This document shows, piece by piece, positions 17,191 through 26,393 of a stretch of DNA of 64,000 nucleotides. The notes beneath the pieces were generated by a model, which worked only from the letters and a program-made list of their open reading frames with translations, searched no databases and was not told where the DNA came from. Positions within the stretch are counted from its first letter, which is position 1, and each line of letters opens with the position of its first letter. Both the position numbers and the translations under genes were made by a program. This DNA is from Desulfovibrio desulfuricans (GTDB lineage Bacteria; Desulfobacterota; Desulfovibrionia; Desulfovibrionales; Desulfovibrionaceae): NCBI GenBank assembly GCA_015062205.1, contig SUVB01000056.1, positions 1-64,000 on the forward strand. The letters are read 5' to 3'.

Positions 17191-19095
17191 ATGGACGGTA
17201 TGGACGGGGCCACGCCGCTGCTGGACGGCATTGACACTCCCGCGCGCCTGCAGTCCTTTTCCGACGCGCAGCTGGCGCAGCTGGCCCGGGAGGTGCGCCG
17301 CCGCATCATTGACGTGGTTTCGCACAACGGCGGGCATCTCGCGCCCTCGCTGGGCGTGGTGGAGCTGACGCTGGCCCTGCTGGCCACGTTTGACGTGGGG
17401 CGGGACAAGCTCGTCTGGGACGTGGGGCATCAGGCCTACGCCTACAAGCTGCTCACGGGGCGCGCCGCGCGGTTCCACACCTTGCGCACGTTCGGGGGGC
17501 TGTCCGGCTTTCCGCGCATGGCCGAGAGTCCTTATGACCACTTCGGGGTGGGGCACTCCTCCACGTCCATCTCCGCCGCGCTGGGCATGGCGCTGGGGCG
17601 TGATCTTGCCGGGCTGGACCACCACGTCATCGCCGTCATCGGCGACGGTTCGCTGACCGCCGGGGAGGCCTTCGAAGGCCTCAATCTGGCCGGGCACATG
17701 GGGCGGCGGCTGATTGTGGTACTCAACGACAACGAGATGTCCATCTCGCCCAATGTGGGCGCGCTTTCGCTCTTTCTCAGCCGCACGCTTTCCAGGCGCT
17801 GGGTGCGCCAGACCCGCCGCGAGGTGCTCAAGTTCCTGCGCTCCATTCCGCGCATCGGGCAAAAGCTGGCCGTCTACGCCATGCGGGGCGAGTGGAGCTT
17901 CAAGTCCTTCTTCACGCCGGGCATGCTTTTCGAGGCCTTCCGCTTCAACTACATCGGGCCGGTGGACGGGCACGACATTCCGGACCTGCGGCGTCACCTC
18001 GCGGCGGCCGCCGCCATTGAGGACGGCCCGGTGCTGCTGCATGTGCGCACCTGCAAGGGCAAGGGCTATGCCCCGGCGGAAAAAAATCCCACCCTGTATC
18101 ACGGCATCGGGCTGTTCACGCCCGAAACCGGCCAGCCCGTGCCTTCCACGGCGAAACTGCCGTCCTTTACCAGGGTGTTCAGCAGAACCCTGGTGGAGTT
18201 GGCCGAACACAATGACAAAATTATCGCAATCACGGCGGCCATGCCCGAGGGCACGGGCACGGACGCATTCCGCGCGCGTTTCCCCGATCGTTTCGTGGAT
18301 GTGGGCATCTGCGAGCAGCACGCCGTCACCTTTGCCGCCGGGCTGGCCTGCCAGGGCTATCGGCCGGCGCTGGCCGTGTATTCCACGTTTTTGCAGCGCG
18401 CCTATGACCAGATAGTGCATGACGTCTGTCTGCAGAATCTGCCCGTGACCTTCTGCGTGGACCGCGCGGGTCTGGTGGGCGAGGACGGGGCCACCCACCA
18501 CGGCGCGTTCGACATCGCCTATCTGCGGCATATCCCCAACATGCATCTGCTGGCCCCGCGCGACGAGGACATGCTGCGCCACTGCCTGTACACGGCCCTG
18601 AACGCCTCCGGCCCCTGCGCCCTGCGCTATCCGCGCGGCGCAGGCTTCGGCGTGCCGCTGGAGGGCGCGCCGCGTCCGCTTGCCCCCGGCGTGGGCGAAA
18701 TCCTGCAGGAGGGGACTGACGTGGCCGTCATCGCTGCGGGCAACAGGGTGCACCCTGCGCTGGAGGCCGCGGCCCTGGCGGAGCAGGAGGGGGGCATACG
18801 GGCGCTGGTGTTTGACCCCGTATGGCTCAAGCCCCTGCCGGAAGCGCAGCTGGCCGACATTGCCCGCCGGTTTGACCGCATTCTTCTTGTGGAAGAGGGC
18901 GTGCTGGCCGGCGGTTTCTCCTCTGCCGTGCTGGAATTCTGGAACGACAGGGGCCTGTTGCGCGGGCAGCGCATCAAACGCCTGGGCCTGCCGGATTGCT
19001 TTATTGAACACGGCAGCCAGCTGCGCCTGCGGGAACAGGCTGGGCTGCGCTGCAAGAACATTGTGGAAGCCCTTGTGGAACTGGTTGTTCGGTAA
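17191..19095 (+). CDS. dxs: 1-deoxy-D-xylulose-5-phosphate synthase
   Basis: 634 residues, full length. It makes DXP from pyruvate and glyceraldehyde phosphate with thiamine diphosphate, the first MEP-pathway step. The TPP motif GDGSLTAGEAFEGLN...LNDN is present, as are HNGGHLAPSLGVVELT and the transketolase-like EQHAVTFAAGLACQGYRP. It is the last gene of the ispG-to-dxs run, so three isoprenoid genes (ispG, ispA, dxs) are on one strand within 8.3 kb. Confidence 0.97.
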   Translation: MDGMDGATPLLDGIDTPARLQSFSDAQLAQLAREVRRRIIDVVSHNGGHLAPSLGVVELTLALLATFDVGRDKLVWDVGHQAYAYKLLTGRAARFHTLRTFGGLSGFPRMAESPYDHFGVGHSSTSISAALGMALGRDLAGLDHHVIAVIGDGSLTAGEAFEGLNLAGHMGRRLIVVLNDNEMSISPNVGALSLFLSRTLSRRWVRQTRREVLKFLRSIPRIGQKLAVYAMRGEWSFKSFFTPGMLFEAFRFNYIGPVDGHDIPDLRRHLAAAAAIEDGPVLLHVRTCKGKGYAPAEKNPTLYHGIGLFTPETGQPVPSTAKLPSFTRVFSRTLVELAEHNDKIIAITAAMPEGTGTDAFRARFPDRFVDVGICEQHAVTFAAGLACQGYRPALAVYSTFLQRAYDQIVHDVCLQNLPVTFCVDRAGLVGEDGATHHGAFDIAYLRHIPNMHLLAPRDEDMLRHCLYTALNASGPCALRYPRGAGFGVPLEGAPRPLAPGVGEILQEGTDVAVIAAGNRVHPALEAAALAEQEGGIRALVFDPVWLKPLPEAQLADIARRFDRILLVEEGVLAGGFSSAVLEFWNDRGLLRGQRIKRLGLPDCFIEHGSQLRLREQAGLRCKNIVEALVELVVR

Positions 19096-19130
19096 GCAGG
19101 CAACGTCTCAAATTGACTGGACATGTCGCC

Positions 19131-21074
19131 ATGAAATCAAGGCTGGTCAGGACAAACATCGCTGTTGCAGGCATTCTGCTGATAGGATTCGCCGTGATAG
19201 CGACACTGCATTTTTATTCTTTTTACAAGGATGCGATGCTGCGCATCTACCGCGAGTCGTCACAGGAAATTTCAGGAATCTACGCGAAGATGTCTTCGCT
19301 GTTCATCAAGGAGGTGAGCATTTCGACCTCCATGGCCAACGACGGATTTCTTATTTCCTACCTCTCGGACGACAAGTCATACGCAAAAAAGGATTTTGAA
19401 TCCGTCATCACCAGTTACCTTCAGGGCTGTCAGAAAATATACGGTTTTGACGCGGCCTTTCTGTCGCTGACGAGGAACAAGGCCCTGTATTCCCAGAAGG
19501 GCTTTGACCGCATCCTCTCGGACGACGCCGCCAGCGCCTGGTACAATGCGGCCCTCGCGCATGACCGCGATTACGACATAAATATTGACACGGATAAATT
19601 TGCGAACAATGAAATTTCCATTTTTGTCAACTGCAAGATCAAGGACAGGGACGGCCGGCTTATCGGCATCATAGGCGTGTGCATCCATGTGGACAAGATT
19701 GTCGCCTCTATCCGTGATTTTGAAAAGGCCACCGGCGCGCAGGTGAAACTTGTCAATGAGGGCGGCATCATAGAAATATCCAGTGACAGACAGGGATTTG
19801 AAAGGGTGGACTGGTTTTCCGTCAACGGCAACAAAAAGTTCCGTGAACAGTTTGCCGCCGCAAAGCAGGAGGGAACATCTTCCGAGATGGCGAGCTTTTC
19901 CGGCGTGAATCCCGTGACGGAAAACTATATCACGGTGAAGTATCTGCCGGAGCTTTCCTGGTTCCTGGTTGTCGAGCATTATACGGGCAGTTTTTTCAGG
20001 AACATCAAGAAGAGCGCCGGAGAATCCGCCCTGGTGTTCATTGCGGTGCTGCTGGCCGTGCTCTTCGTCATCAGCAGGGTTATCCGCGGCTTTGAGACGC
20101 AGCTGAAGAACATGCTTGAGGAGAAGCAGCGCCATTTCCACGACGCCACGGGGCAGATGTACAAGCATATTTATGAAGTGGACATCACCGGCGACCGCTT
20201 TGCCCCGGACAGCGAACTGCGCCGTTTCGCGGGTCTGGATACGGACGGGCTGAGCTATTCGGAAAACCTGCGTCTGGCGGCGGAACGGCTGGTCAAGGAG
20301 GGGTTCAGGGAGGACTTCCTTGAAGCCTTTTCGCGGGAGAACATCCTGCGCGAATTTTCGCGGGGCGTTGACCACATTAACAGGGAAATACCCCTCGCCC
20401 ATGACGGGAAGGGGCATCAGTGGCACCGTTTCAATGCCTTTGTGTTCACAGAGGATGAGCAGGGCGGCGCGGTGCACATGTACCTTTATGTCCGCAATGT
20501 CGACGCGGAGATGAAGAAGGCGGCGCAGGCCCGCACGGACGCCCTCTCGCAGTGCCTGAGCCGCGGCGCTGCGGAACAGGGCATAGAGGAGTGCCTTGCC
20601 GCTGCCCAGGACCATGAGCATGTCTTTTTCATCATTGACGTCGATAACTTCAAGCGCGCCAATGACACGTTCGGCCATGCCTTCGGCGACGCCTGCATCC
20701 GGCAGTTCGCCGCCGCCATCAGGGGGCAGTTCCGCACAGGCGACCTCATCGGCCGCATCGGCGGCGATGAGTTCGTGGTGCTCATCCCCTGTCCGGACGA
20801 GGAATGGGCGCGCGACAAGGCCGCCACGCTCGTGCAGGCCCTGGATATGGACTGCGTGCTGGGCGACGCCAGAATGCACATTTCCGCCAGCGTCGGCGCG
20901 GCCATGTACCCCGTGGACGGGATGGACTTCGCCACGCTGTACCGCAAGGCCGATACGGCGCTCTACGCCGTCAAGGAGAACGGCAAGAACAATGTGCGCT
21001 TCTATGCGCCGGAGGAGAATGACGGGGCCGGCGGCGCGGCGGGCGAACAGGCCGGCCCGGCGGACGCCGCATGA
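19131..21074 (+). CDS. Membrane-bound diguanylate cyclase with periplasmic sensor domain
   Basis: 647 residues. A first membrane helix (about residues 10-30) and a second (about 300-320, LVFIAVLLAVLFVISRVI) flank a periplasmic region that looks like a double-Cache sensor. A cytoplasmic PAS-like stretch then leads to a GGDEF domain with the intact catalytic motif GGDEF at residues 544-548. RTGD at 535-538 is five residues upstream, as expected for an inhibitory I-site. It should make cyclic-di-GMP in response to an extracellular ligand, with product feedback. The ATG at 19131 lacks a strong ribosome binding site. The gene follows dxs by 35 bases and may be read through from it. Confidence 0.9.
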   Translation: MKSRLVRTNIAVAGILLIGFAVIATLHFYSFYKDAMLRIYRESSQEISGIYAKMSSLFIKEVSISTSMANDGFLISYLSDDKSYAKKDFESVITSYLQGCQKIYGFDAAFLSLTRNKALYSQKGFDRILSDDAASAWYNAALAHDRDYDINIDTDKFANNEISIFVNCKIKDRDGRLIGIIGVCIHVDKIVASIRDFEKATGAQVKLVNEGGIIEISSDRQGFERVDWFSVNGNKKFREQFAAAKQEGTSSEMASFSGVNPVTENYITVKYLPELSWFLVVEHYTGSFFRNIKKSAGESALVFIAVLLAVLFVISRVIRGFETQLKNMLEEKQRHFHDATGQMYKHIYEVDITGDRFAPDSELRRFAGLDTDGLSYSENLRLAAERLVKEGFREDFLEAFSRENILREFSRGVDHINREIPLAHDGKGHQWHRFNAFVFTEDEQGGAVHMYLYVRNVDAEMKKAAQARTDALSQCLSRGAAEQGIEECLAAAQDHEHVFFIIDVDNFKRANDTFGHAFGDACIRQFAAAIRGQFRTGDLIGRIGGDEFVVLIPCPDEEWARDKAATLVQALDMDCVLGDARMHISASVGAAMYPVDGMDFATLYRKADTALYAVKENGKNNVRFYAPEENDGAGGAAGEQAGPADAA

Positions 21075-21137
21075 GGCCGCGCGGGAGGCGGCGGGGCGGA
21101 AAGGCCCTGCGCCTCTCTCCGTCGGTCCCCTGTCTTT

Positions 21138-21869
21138 CTATTTGCGCAGGATGGCGCGCAATGTCTCGGCTTCCGGGCCGGAGCGGCGTTGCAGGAATTG
21201 CTCCAGCCGTGCCGTCACGGCCGGATGGCGGGGCGCCAGTTCATAGAGGGAGGAAGCGGCCGCGGCGCAGACGGCAAAGGCCCGGTCGTTCTGCATGCCC
21301 GCCGCCTTGAGAGCGGCGTACCGCAGCGCCGCGTTGATGATGGCGTCAAGCAGGGCCGTATCGCCCGAAGCCATGAAGCCCGTCCAGTACATCTGCACAA
21401 CTGTCGGTTCCGACCGGATATCCCAGGCGGAGAGCGGGGCCGGACTCCTGCTGATCTGCCCGCGCAGCAGCCGGTCTTCCGGGGTCAGCAGGCGGTCGAG
21501 CAGCGCGGTCTCGTCCGGAAGCTGCGCCATATGTGCTGCCCAGGCCAGCGTGCGGCGGCCATTGCGTCCCAGCGTGTCCGGCGGGGGCAGAAGGCGCTGC
21601 CGGGCGTCGGGGTTCGCGCGCAGCACCTGGGCAAAGAAGGCCGCCAGCGTGAGTTGCTTCCGATTGTCCGCCAGCGCGCCCTGCGCGTCGAAAACGCGCA
21701 GGATGCCCGGCAGCGTTTCCGGACGCGGCTTCAGGTAGTAAAATTCCATGTCCCTGGCGTACAGCGGCAGCGTCTTGGAGAGGGCCGCGGCCGCGCTCGC
21801 CGGGCGGGGCAGGGGCGGCAGGGCGGAAAGCGCGAGCAGGAGCAGGCAGCACAGGAACGATCGCTTCAT
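21138..21869 (-). CDS. Exported protein of unknown function
   Basis: 243 residues with a strong signal peptide (CCLLLLALSALPPLP, cleavage probably near ASAAA). The mature protein is mostly helical, with a final region LEQFLQRRSGPEAETLRAIL, and resembles no family I know. The start at 21869 is chosen because of GGAG in its upstream region. An upstream ATG at 21890 would overlap the HD gene stop. It is 13 bases behind the HD hydrolase gene on the same strand, so the two form a pair, and it is convergent with the diguanylate cyclase. Periplasmic localisation is the only firm statement. Confidence 0.75.
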   Translation of the reverse strand: MKRSFLCCLLLLALSALPPLPRPASAAAALSKTLPLYARDMEFYYLKPRPETLPGILRVFDAQGALADNRKQLTLAAFFAQVLRANPDARQRLLPPPDTLGRNGRRTLAWAAHMAQLPDETALLDRLLTPEDRLLRGQISRSPAPLSAWDIRSEPTVVQMYWTGFMASGDTALLDAIINAALRYAALKAAGMQNDRAFAVCAAAASSLYELAPRHPAVTARLEQFLQRRSGPEAETLRAILRK

Positions 21870-21882
21870 CAGCGTCTCCGCG

Positions 21883-23121
21883 TCAGTCAAAATCGGCCAG
21901 CAGGGCGTCCAGGCGCAGGGCGGGCAGGGGGCTTTCGCGCAGCCGGGTCAGCAGGCGCACGCGCGCCTCCAGCAGATGCGGTGAGGAAACTCCGTTGCGG
22001 ATGGAACTGTGCGCCTCCAGAAAGGCGGCCAGGTTGTCGCACATCTTGATGAGCTGCCCGTCCTTGGGGTCCAGTTCGTCGCGGTTGCAGGCCGCGAGGG
22101 CCGCAAAGCCGTCCAGCCTGCGGACGCGTCCTTCCTCGCGGATGCATTCCTGAAATTCCGAACCCGCCTCCAGCCCCAGATAATAGCTGATGCGCTCCAC
22201 AAGCGAAGTGAAGCCCTCGGCGCGCAGCGGCGCGAAGAGGCGGCGCTCCAGTTCCTTTGCCTCGTAGGCCTTGATGAGCTTCGGCAGCTCGGCGGTGGAC
22301 TGCTTGACCGGGGAAATGATGTCGCGGGTCAGCACTTCGGGCAGGTCGTGGAACAGGCCGCAGAAAAAGTTGTTGCAGGCCCTGGCCGGGCAGGCCTTCA
22401 CCGCCATGCTGAAAATGTAGGCATAGGCGGCCACGATGAACATGTGCCCCAGCACGGAAGTGGCCGGGATGCGCGGGGCCTGCGTCCAGCGGGTCTGAAA
22501 GCGCAGCTGCCCGCAGAGGTTGGCCAGACGAGCCAGGGCCGTGCCGGGCGTGCGGATGGCCGCAAGGCCGCGCAGTTCGGCAAAGGCGGCCAGCCGGTCG
22601 GGGAAGGACCGGCCGATGTCGCCCATCTCGTCGTCAAAGGGGGTGTTCAGCGGTTCGATGAGGCGGAATTCCCACTGCGAGGCGAACAGATGCGCGGCGG
22701 TGAGGATGCGGCGGGCCGGAGTTTCCGCATCCGGCTCGGCGTGCCAGCGGCGCATGCGCTCCCAGAAGGGGCCCAGCGGCGCCAGGGCGGGTTCCAGACG
22801 GGCGAGCACATGTTCGGTGAGTTGCCGGAACTGTTCGGGATTTTCCTTGATTTTGTAATAGATGGGCGGCTTCACGTCCGTGATGATCAGCCGGTAGAAA
22901 TAGTCGAACAGGCCGCCCTCAATGATTTCGGTCGCCAGGGCCACGCGCTGCCTCTGGGGCAGATCCGCTGAATTTTCATGCCACAGCACGCAGGCCAGCA
23001 GCATCTTGTGCGCCTGCTTGTCGATTTCGAGCAGCTCCACCGGCCGGAGTTTGTCGTTCCAGCGCAAAAGGTATGCGCCGGAAAAAATGAGCTGGAGCAG
23101 ATTCTTGCGGATCGTGACCAT
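21883..23121 (-). CDS. HD-domain phosphohydrolase, YfbR-like
   Basis: 412 residues. The central part has the metal-binding set of HD hydrolases: [16 protein letters not shown] for the first His, then [19 protein letters not shown], where HD and the following E.L..D pattern resemble YfbR-type 5'-nucleotidases. A downstream [12 protein letters not shown] aspartate is likely the last ligand. The first 190 residues are extra compared with YfbR (about 200 residues) and hold a second helical region. Substrates may be nucleoside monophosphates, but the long N-terminus leaves this open. It is divergent from rplM, with 279 bases between. Confidence 0.8.
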   Translation of the reverse strand: MVTIRKNLLQLIFSGAYLLRWNDKLRPVELLEIDKQAHKMLLACVLWHENSADLPQRQRVALATEIIEGGLFDYFYRLIITDVKPPIYYKIKENPEQFRQLTEHVLARLEPALAPLGPFWERMRRWHAEPDAETPARRILTAAHLFASQWEFRLIEPLNTPFDDEMGDIGRSFPDRLAAFAELRGLAAIRTPGTALARLANLCGQLRFQTRWTQAPRIPATSVLGHMFIVAAYAYIFSMAVKACPARACNNFFCGLFHDLPEVLTRDIISPVKQSTAELPKLIKAYEAKELERRLFAPLRAEGFTSLVERISYYLGLEAGSEFQECIREEGRVRRLDGFAALAACNRDELDPKDGQLIKMCDNLAAFLEAHSSIRNGVSSPHLLEARVRLLTRLRESPLPALRLDALLADFD

Positions 23122-23400
23122 GCATGCCTCCCGTTGCGGGCCGCAAAAACAGTTTGCACTATACGAGGGAATGGGCTAAATTTCAAGGACTTCAGGGCCG
23201 ATCGGCAGCGTGCGGGACGCGGCAGGGCTCTGGCCTGCGCGTCGTGCCCGGCATGCTTGACAGACGGCCGGGTTTGGCGTATTGGAGTCGCCTTTGCCGC
23301 GATATTGTCGTCATCCCCGTTCGGCGGCGCGTCGCATATGGAGTGTTTCGCAGCCGGATTCACGGCCGCTGATATTTGCAGATGTGAGGAGTCATTTCCG

Positions 23401-23835
23401 ATGAAGACGTTCAGCCCCACCCCCAAGGACATCAACCGCCAATGGTATGTGGTTGACGCTCAGGATCAGGTGCTCGGCCGTCTGGCGAGCCAGATTGCCC
23501 ACCGCCTGCGCGGGAAGCACAAGCCCGAGTTCGCCCCGCACATGGATAACGGGGATTTTATCGTGGTTGTCAACTGCGAGAAGATCAAGGTCACCGGCAA
23601 CAAGCCGGCCGACAAAAAGTACTACCGCCATTCCGGCTGGGTGGGCGGCCTGAAGACCACCAGCCTCGGCGACATGCTGGCACGGACGCCCACCCGCGTG
23701 CTGGCTGCCGCTGTGCGGGGCATGCTGCCCAAGAACCGTCTGGGCCGTGCCATGCTGAAAAAACTCAAGATCTACGCCGGGCCCGAACATCCCCACGCGG
23801 CCCAGAATCCCCAGCCGCTGACGCTGCCGCACTAA
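23401..23835 (+). CDS. rplM: 50S ribosomal protein L13
   Basis: 144 residues. L13 signatures are [19 protein letters not shown] near the N-terminus, [30 protein letters not shown], and [23 protein letters not shown] at the C-terminus. AGGAG lies about eleven bases before the ATG. The 279-base gap to the divergent HD gene should hold the promoter and leader of the rplM-rpsI operon. I see no obvious autoregulatory structure. Confidence 0.98.
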   Translation: MKTFSPTPKDINRQWYVVDAQDQVLGRLASQIAHRLRGKHKPEFAPHMDNGDFIVVVNCEKIKVTGNKPADKKYYRHSGWVGGLKTTSLGDMLARTPTRVLAAAVRGMLPKNRLGRAMLKKLKIYAGPEHPHAAQNPQPLTLPH

Positions 23836-23848
23836 AGGAGCAAGAGCC

Positions 23849-24241
23849 ATGAGCGAGAAATTTGAATACGGCACCGGCCGTCGCAAGACCGCTACGGCCC
23901 GCACCCGCCTGTATGCCGGTTCCGGCGGCATCACCGTGAACGGCCGCGCCTATGAGGAATATTTTCCCCGCAAGACCCTGCAGATGATCATTCGCCAGCC
24001 GCTGGTGCTGGCCAAACTGGCCGACAAGCTTGACGTGCGCGTCAATGTGGCCGGCGGCGGCGTGGCCGGGCAGGCCGAAGCCGTGCGCCACGGCATTTCC
24101 CGCGCGCTGCTGCTGGTTGATCCGGCCCTGCGCCCCGTGCTCAAGAAAGCCGGCTTCCTCACCCGCGACGCCCGCAAGAAGGAACGCAAAAAGTACGGCC
24201 TGCGCGCTGCCCGCGCCCGGTACCAGTACTCCAAGCGTTAA
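23849..24241 (+). CDS. rpsI: 30S ribosomal protein S9
   Basis: 130 residues, beginning [20 protein letters not shown] and ending with the conserved basic tail [11 protein letters not shown] whose last residues reach the ribosomal P site. It has the full normal length. It follows rplM by 13 bases, with a GGAGCAAGAGCC ribosome site, in the usual L13-S9 pair, and is closed by the double hairpin at 24255-24314. Confidence 0.98.
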   Translation: MSEKFEYGTGRRKTATARTRLYAGSGGITVNGRAYEEYFPRKTLQMIIRQPLVLAKLADKLDVRVNVAGGGVAGQAEAVRHGISRALLLVDPALRPVLKKAGFLTRDARKKERKKYGLRAARARYQYSKR

Positions 24242-24254
24242 TCCGCATGTGTTC

Positions 24255-24314
24255 GGAAGCCCCGGCTTCGGGGCTTCCGCCGTTTTCGGCGGGCTGTTGC
24301 GGCCCGCCTTTTTT
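24255..24314 (+). terminator. Tandem hairpin terminator of rplM-rpsI
   Basis: The first hairpin pairs GGAAGCCCC with GGGGCTTCC (24255-24278) without a T-run. The second pairs GGCGGGC (24288-24294) with GCCCGCC (24302-24308) and is followed directly by six T. The second is a standard intrinsic terminator. Confidence 0.9.
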
Positions 24315-24468
24315 GCGCCGTTAATCGTAGTTAAATGCTAGGGAACGGCTGCGTTGCTTGCGGGGCAGGGCGGCGGCGCATATGCTTGCTGCCGAACGCG
24401 GCGTGCGGCATCCAAGGGCCGCCGGAGCTGCGGTCGCCGTTTCGGGCGGCACGCCCTGGAGATATTGC

Positions 24469-26271
24469 ATGAAAACGACAAACGACGCAGCCTTGCCGGT
24501 GCTGGACTATGCCTACGTGCACGAACGCACGCAGGCCACTACCGGCTATTTTTCCTGCGTGCCGCCGGAAGGGCTGGATTTTGCCGCAGCCCTGCGGCGT
24601 CTGGAAGCGGCGCCTCTGGATGAATTTCTGCACCTGCACCTGCTGCGGCAGATGGCCGGGCAGACGCCGGAGGCATTGCGCGCCTTGGCGGCGGACTGCT
24701 ATGATGCCGCCGCAGATAGGTTTACGCGGCCGGTGGCGGCGGCCTTGCTGGCGGAATGCGCGCTGCTGCGCGCCGGGGATACGGCCGGCGCGTCGGCTGC
24801 GGCCGCCCGCCTGGGCTTTCCCGCCGATGCCGCCTGCCGTCTCGCGGCGCACAGTCCCACCATCCACCTGCGGGCAGCCGCCCGGCCGGATCATGCGGCG
24901 GCCGCAGCGTGGAGCGCGCTGTTTCGGGAGAACATCTGCGGGCATCACTTCCTGCCCGCGCCGGAAGATTCGGATATTCCTTCTCTGTTTGACGACGCGG
25001 CGCTGCGGACGGCTGCCGCCGCCATGCGGGAACATGCGGGGGAACTGGCGCGCCTGCATGCGATCATGGCCGCCGCCCCCGGCCCGGCCGTACCGCGCCC
25101 CCCGGCGCAGGAAACGTATTTGCGCGCACTGGACGCCCTGATGGAAAACGGCGTTCTGGACGGCCCTGAAATGCGGCACGAGGCCTCACTTTCGCCCATT
25201 GCCCTGCTGCGCGGCTGGCTGGTGGACGTGCGCGTGGACAACGGGGCTGTGCGCCATACGCTGCGGGGCAGGGCCACGGCCTACGGCCGGGGGCTTTCGC
25301 TGGCGGCGGCGCGCGCTTCGTACGCCATGGAAATTGTGGAGCGGGCCAGCGCCTATGTGAGCGTGGGGCCGGGCGACGGCACGGATGCGCATGCGGGCGA
25401 GATTCTTGACCGCAAACATCCCTTGCCCCTGACGCGGGCGCGGCGTTCCGAGTTGCTTGCCCGGGGGCATGCCGCGCTGGACCCGAATGTTCTTCCGCTG
25501 GAAGCGCCCTACCATGACGAGCCCCTGCACTGGCTGCCCGCCGTGGACGCGCGCGGCGCTTCGGTGCCGGTTCCCGCCCAGGCGGTGTTTTTGTTCTGCA
25601 ATCTGGACGAGCAGGCGCTTTTTCTGGCGGGCGGTTCCACGGGGCTTGCGTCGGGCAACAGCATGGACGAGGCCGTGGTTTCGGCCCTGACGGAAATTGT
25701 GGAGCGCGACGCCGAGGCCACCACGCCCTTCGCCCGCACGCAATGCTTCACGCTGCGCAGTCGCGACAGGCTTCTCCAGTCCCTGCTGGACGATTATGCC
25801 AACTGCGGCATCCGCGTGCAGTTTCAGGATCTGACCACCGAGCTGGGCGTGCCCGCCTATCAGTGTTTCGTCATGGGGCGCGGCGGCAGCGTGGCCCGCG
25901 CCACGGCGGCCAATCTCAGCGGTCCGCGGGCCGCCCTCGCCGCGCTGACCGAAACGCCCTGGCCGTATTCCACAGCGCAATCCACGCCCCCGCAGCCCTC
26001 GGCAGCCGGCCTTGCGGGGCTGCCCGTGCGCATACTGGAAGACCTGCCGGATTACAGCCTGCCCTCGGCCTCCGCCAACCGCCGCCTGCTGGAAGCCGTG
26101 CTGGCCGCGCACGGCAAAAGCCCGCTCTATGTGGACCTGACCCGGCGGGATTTCGACATCCCCGTGGTGCGGGCCCTTGTGCCCGGCCTCGCGCTGACGG
26201 CGGAATGGGACCGTTTCTCCCGCCCGGATGTGCGCCTTTTCGCGCGCTGTGCGGCCCTGTTCCGGCGATAG
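24469..26271 (+). CDS. YcaO-domain protein with helical N-terminal extension
   Basis: 600 residues. Residues about 264-590 form a YcaO domain. The ATP-binding helices are SLAAARASYAMEIVERASAY (E288, E291) and SALTEIVERDAEA (E409, E412, D414), preceded by LASGNSMDEAV. YcaO enzymes use ATP to activate a backbone amide, making azolines, amidines or thioamides. Others, like E. coli YcaO, help beta-methylthiolation of ribosomal protein S12. Residues 1-260 are alanine-rich helices, possibly repeat-like, and do not match a known partner domain. No precursor peptide, TfuA or dehydrogenase gene lies beside it, so it is a stand-alone YcaO. The start has a GGAG site. Confidence 0.87.
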   Translation: MKTTNDAALPVLDYAYVHERTQATTGYFSCVPPEGLDFAAALRRLEAAPLDEFLHLHLLRQMAGQTPEALRALAADCYDAAADRFTRPVAAALLAECALLRAGDTAGASAAAARLGFPADAACRLAAHSPTIHLRAAARPDHAAAAAWSALFRENICGHHFLPAPEDSDIPSLFDDAALRTAAAAMREHAGELARLHAIMAAAPGPAVPRPPAQETYLRALDALMENGVLDGPEMRHEASLSPIALLRGWLVDVRVDNGAVRHTLRGRATAYGRGLSLAAARASYAMEIVERASAYVSVGPGDGTDAHAGEILDRKHPLPLTRARRSELLARGHAALDPNVLPLEAPYHDEPLHWLPAVDARGASVPVPAQAVFLFCNLDEQALFLAGGSTGLASGNSMDEAVVSALTEIVERDAEATTPFARTQCFTLRSRDRLLQSLLDDYANCGIRVQFQDLTTELGVPAYQCFVMGRGGSVARATAANLSGPRAALAALTETPWPYSTAQSTPPQPSAAGLAGLPVRILEDLPDYSLPSASANRRLLEAVLAAHGKSPLYVDLTRRDFDIPVVRALVPGLALTAEWDRFSRPDVRLFARCAALFRR

Positions 26272-26393
26272 CTCCTCCCGGGCCGGAGGGGGCCGCCGGC
26301 GCGGAAAGTTCGTTGCGCGGGAAGAACAAGTGGGGTATGCTCGCGAATCGGGCCGGGACCGTCCGGCGAACGCACAACCTCATGGAGGCTAGA

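Noticed and set aside
16546-19011. An 821-codon minus-strand frame opposite ispA and dxs
   Set aside because: Shadow of two genes with complete catalytic motifs.
24469-26271. YcaO gene as part of a thiazole/oxazole peptide cluster
   Set aside because: No precursor peptide, dehydrogenase, protease or transporter of such clusters is adjacent; neighbours are ribosomal and Liv transport genes.
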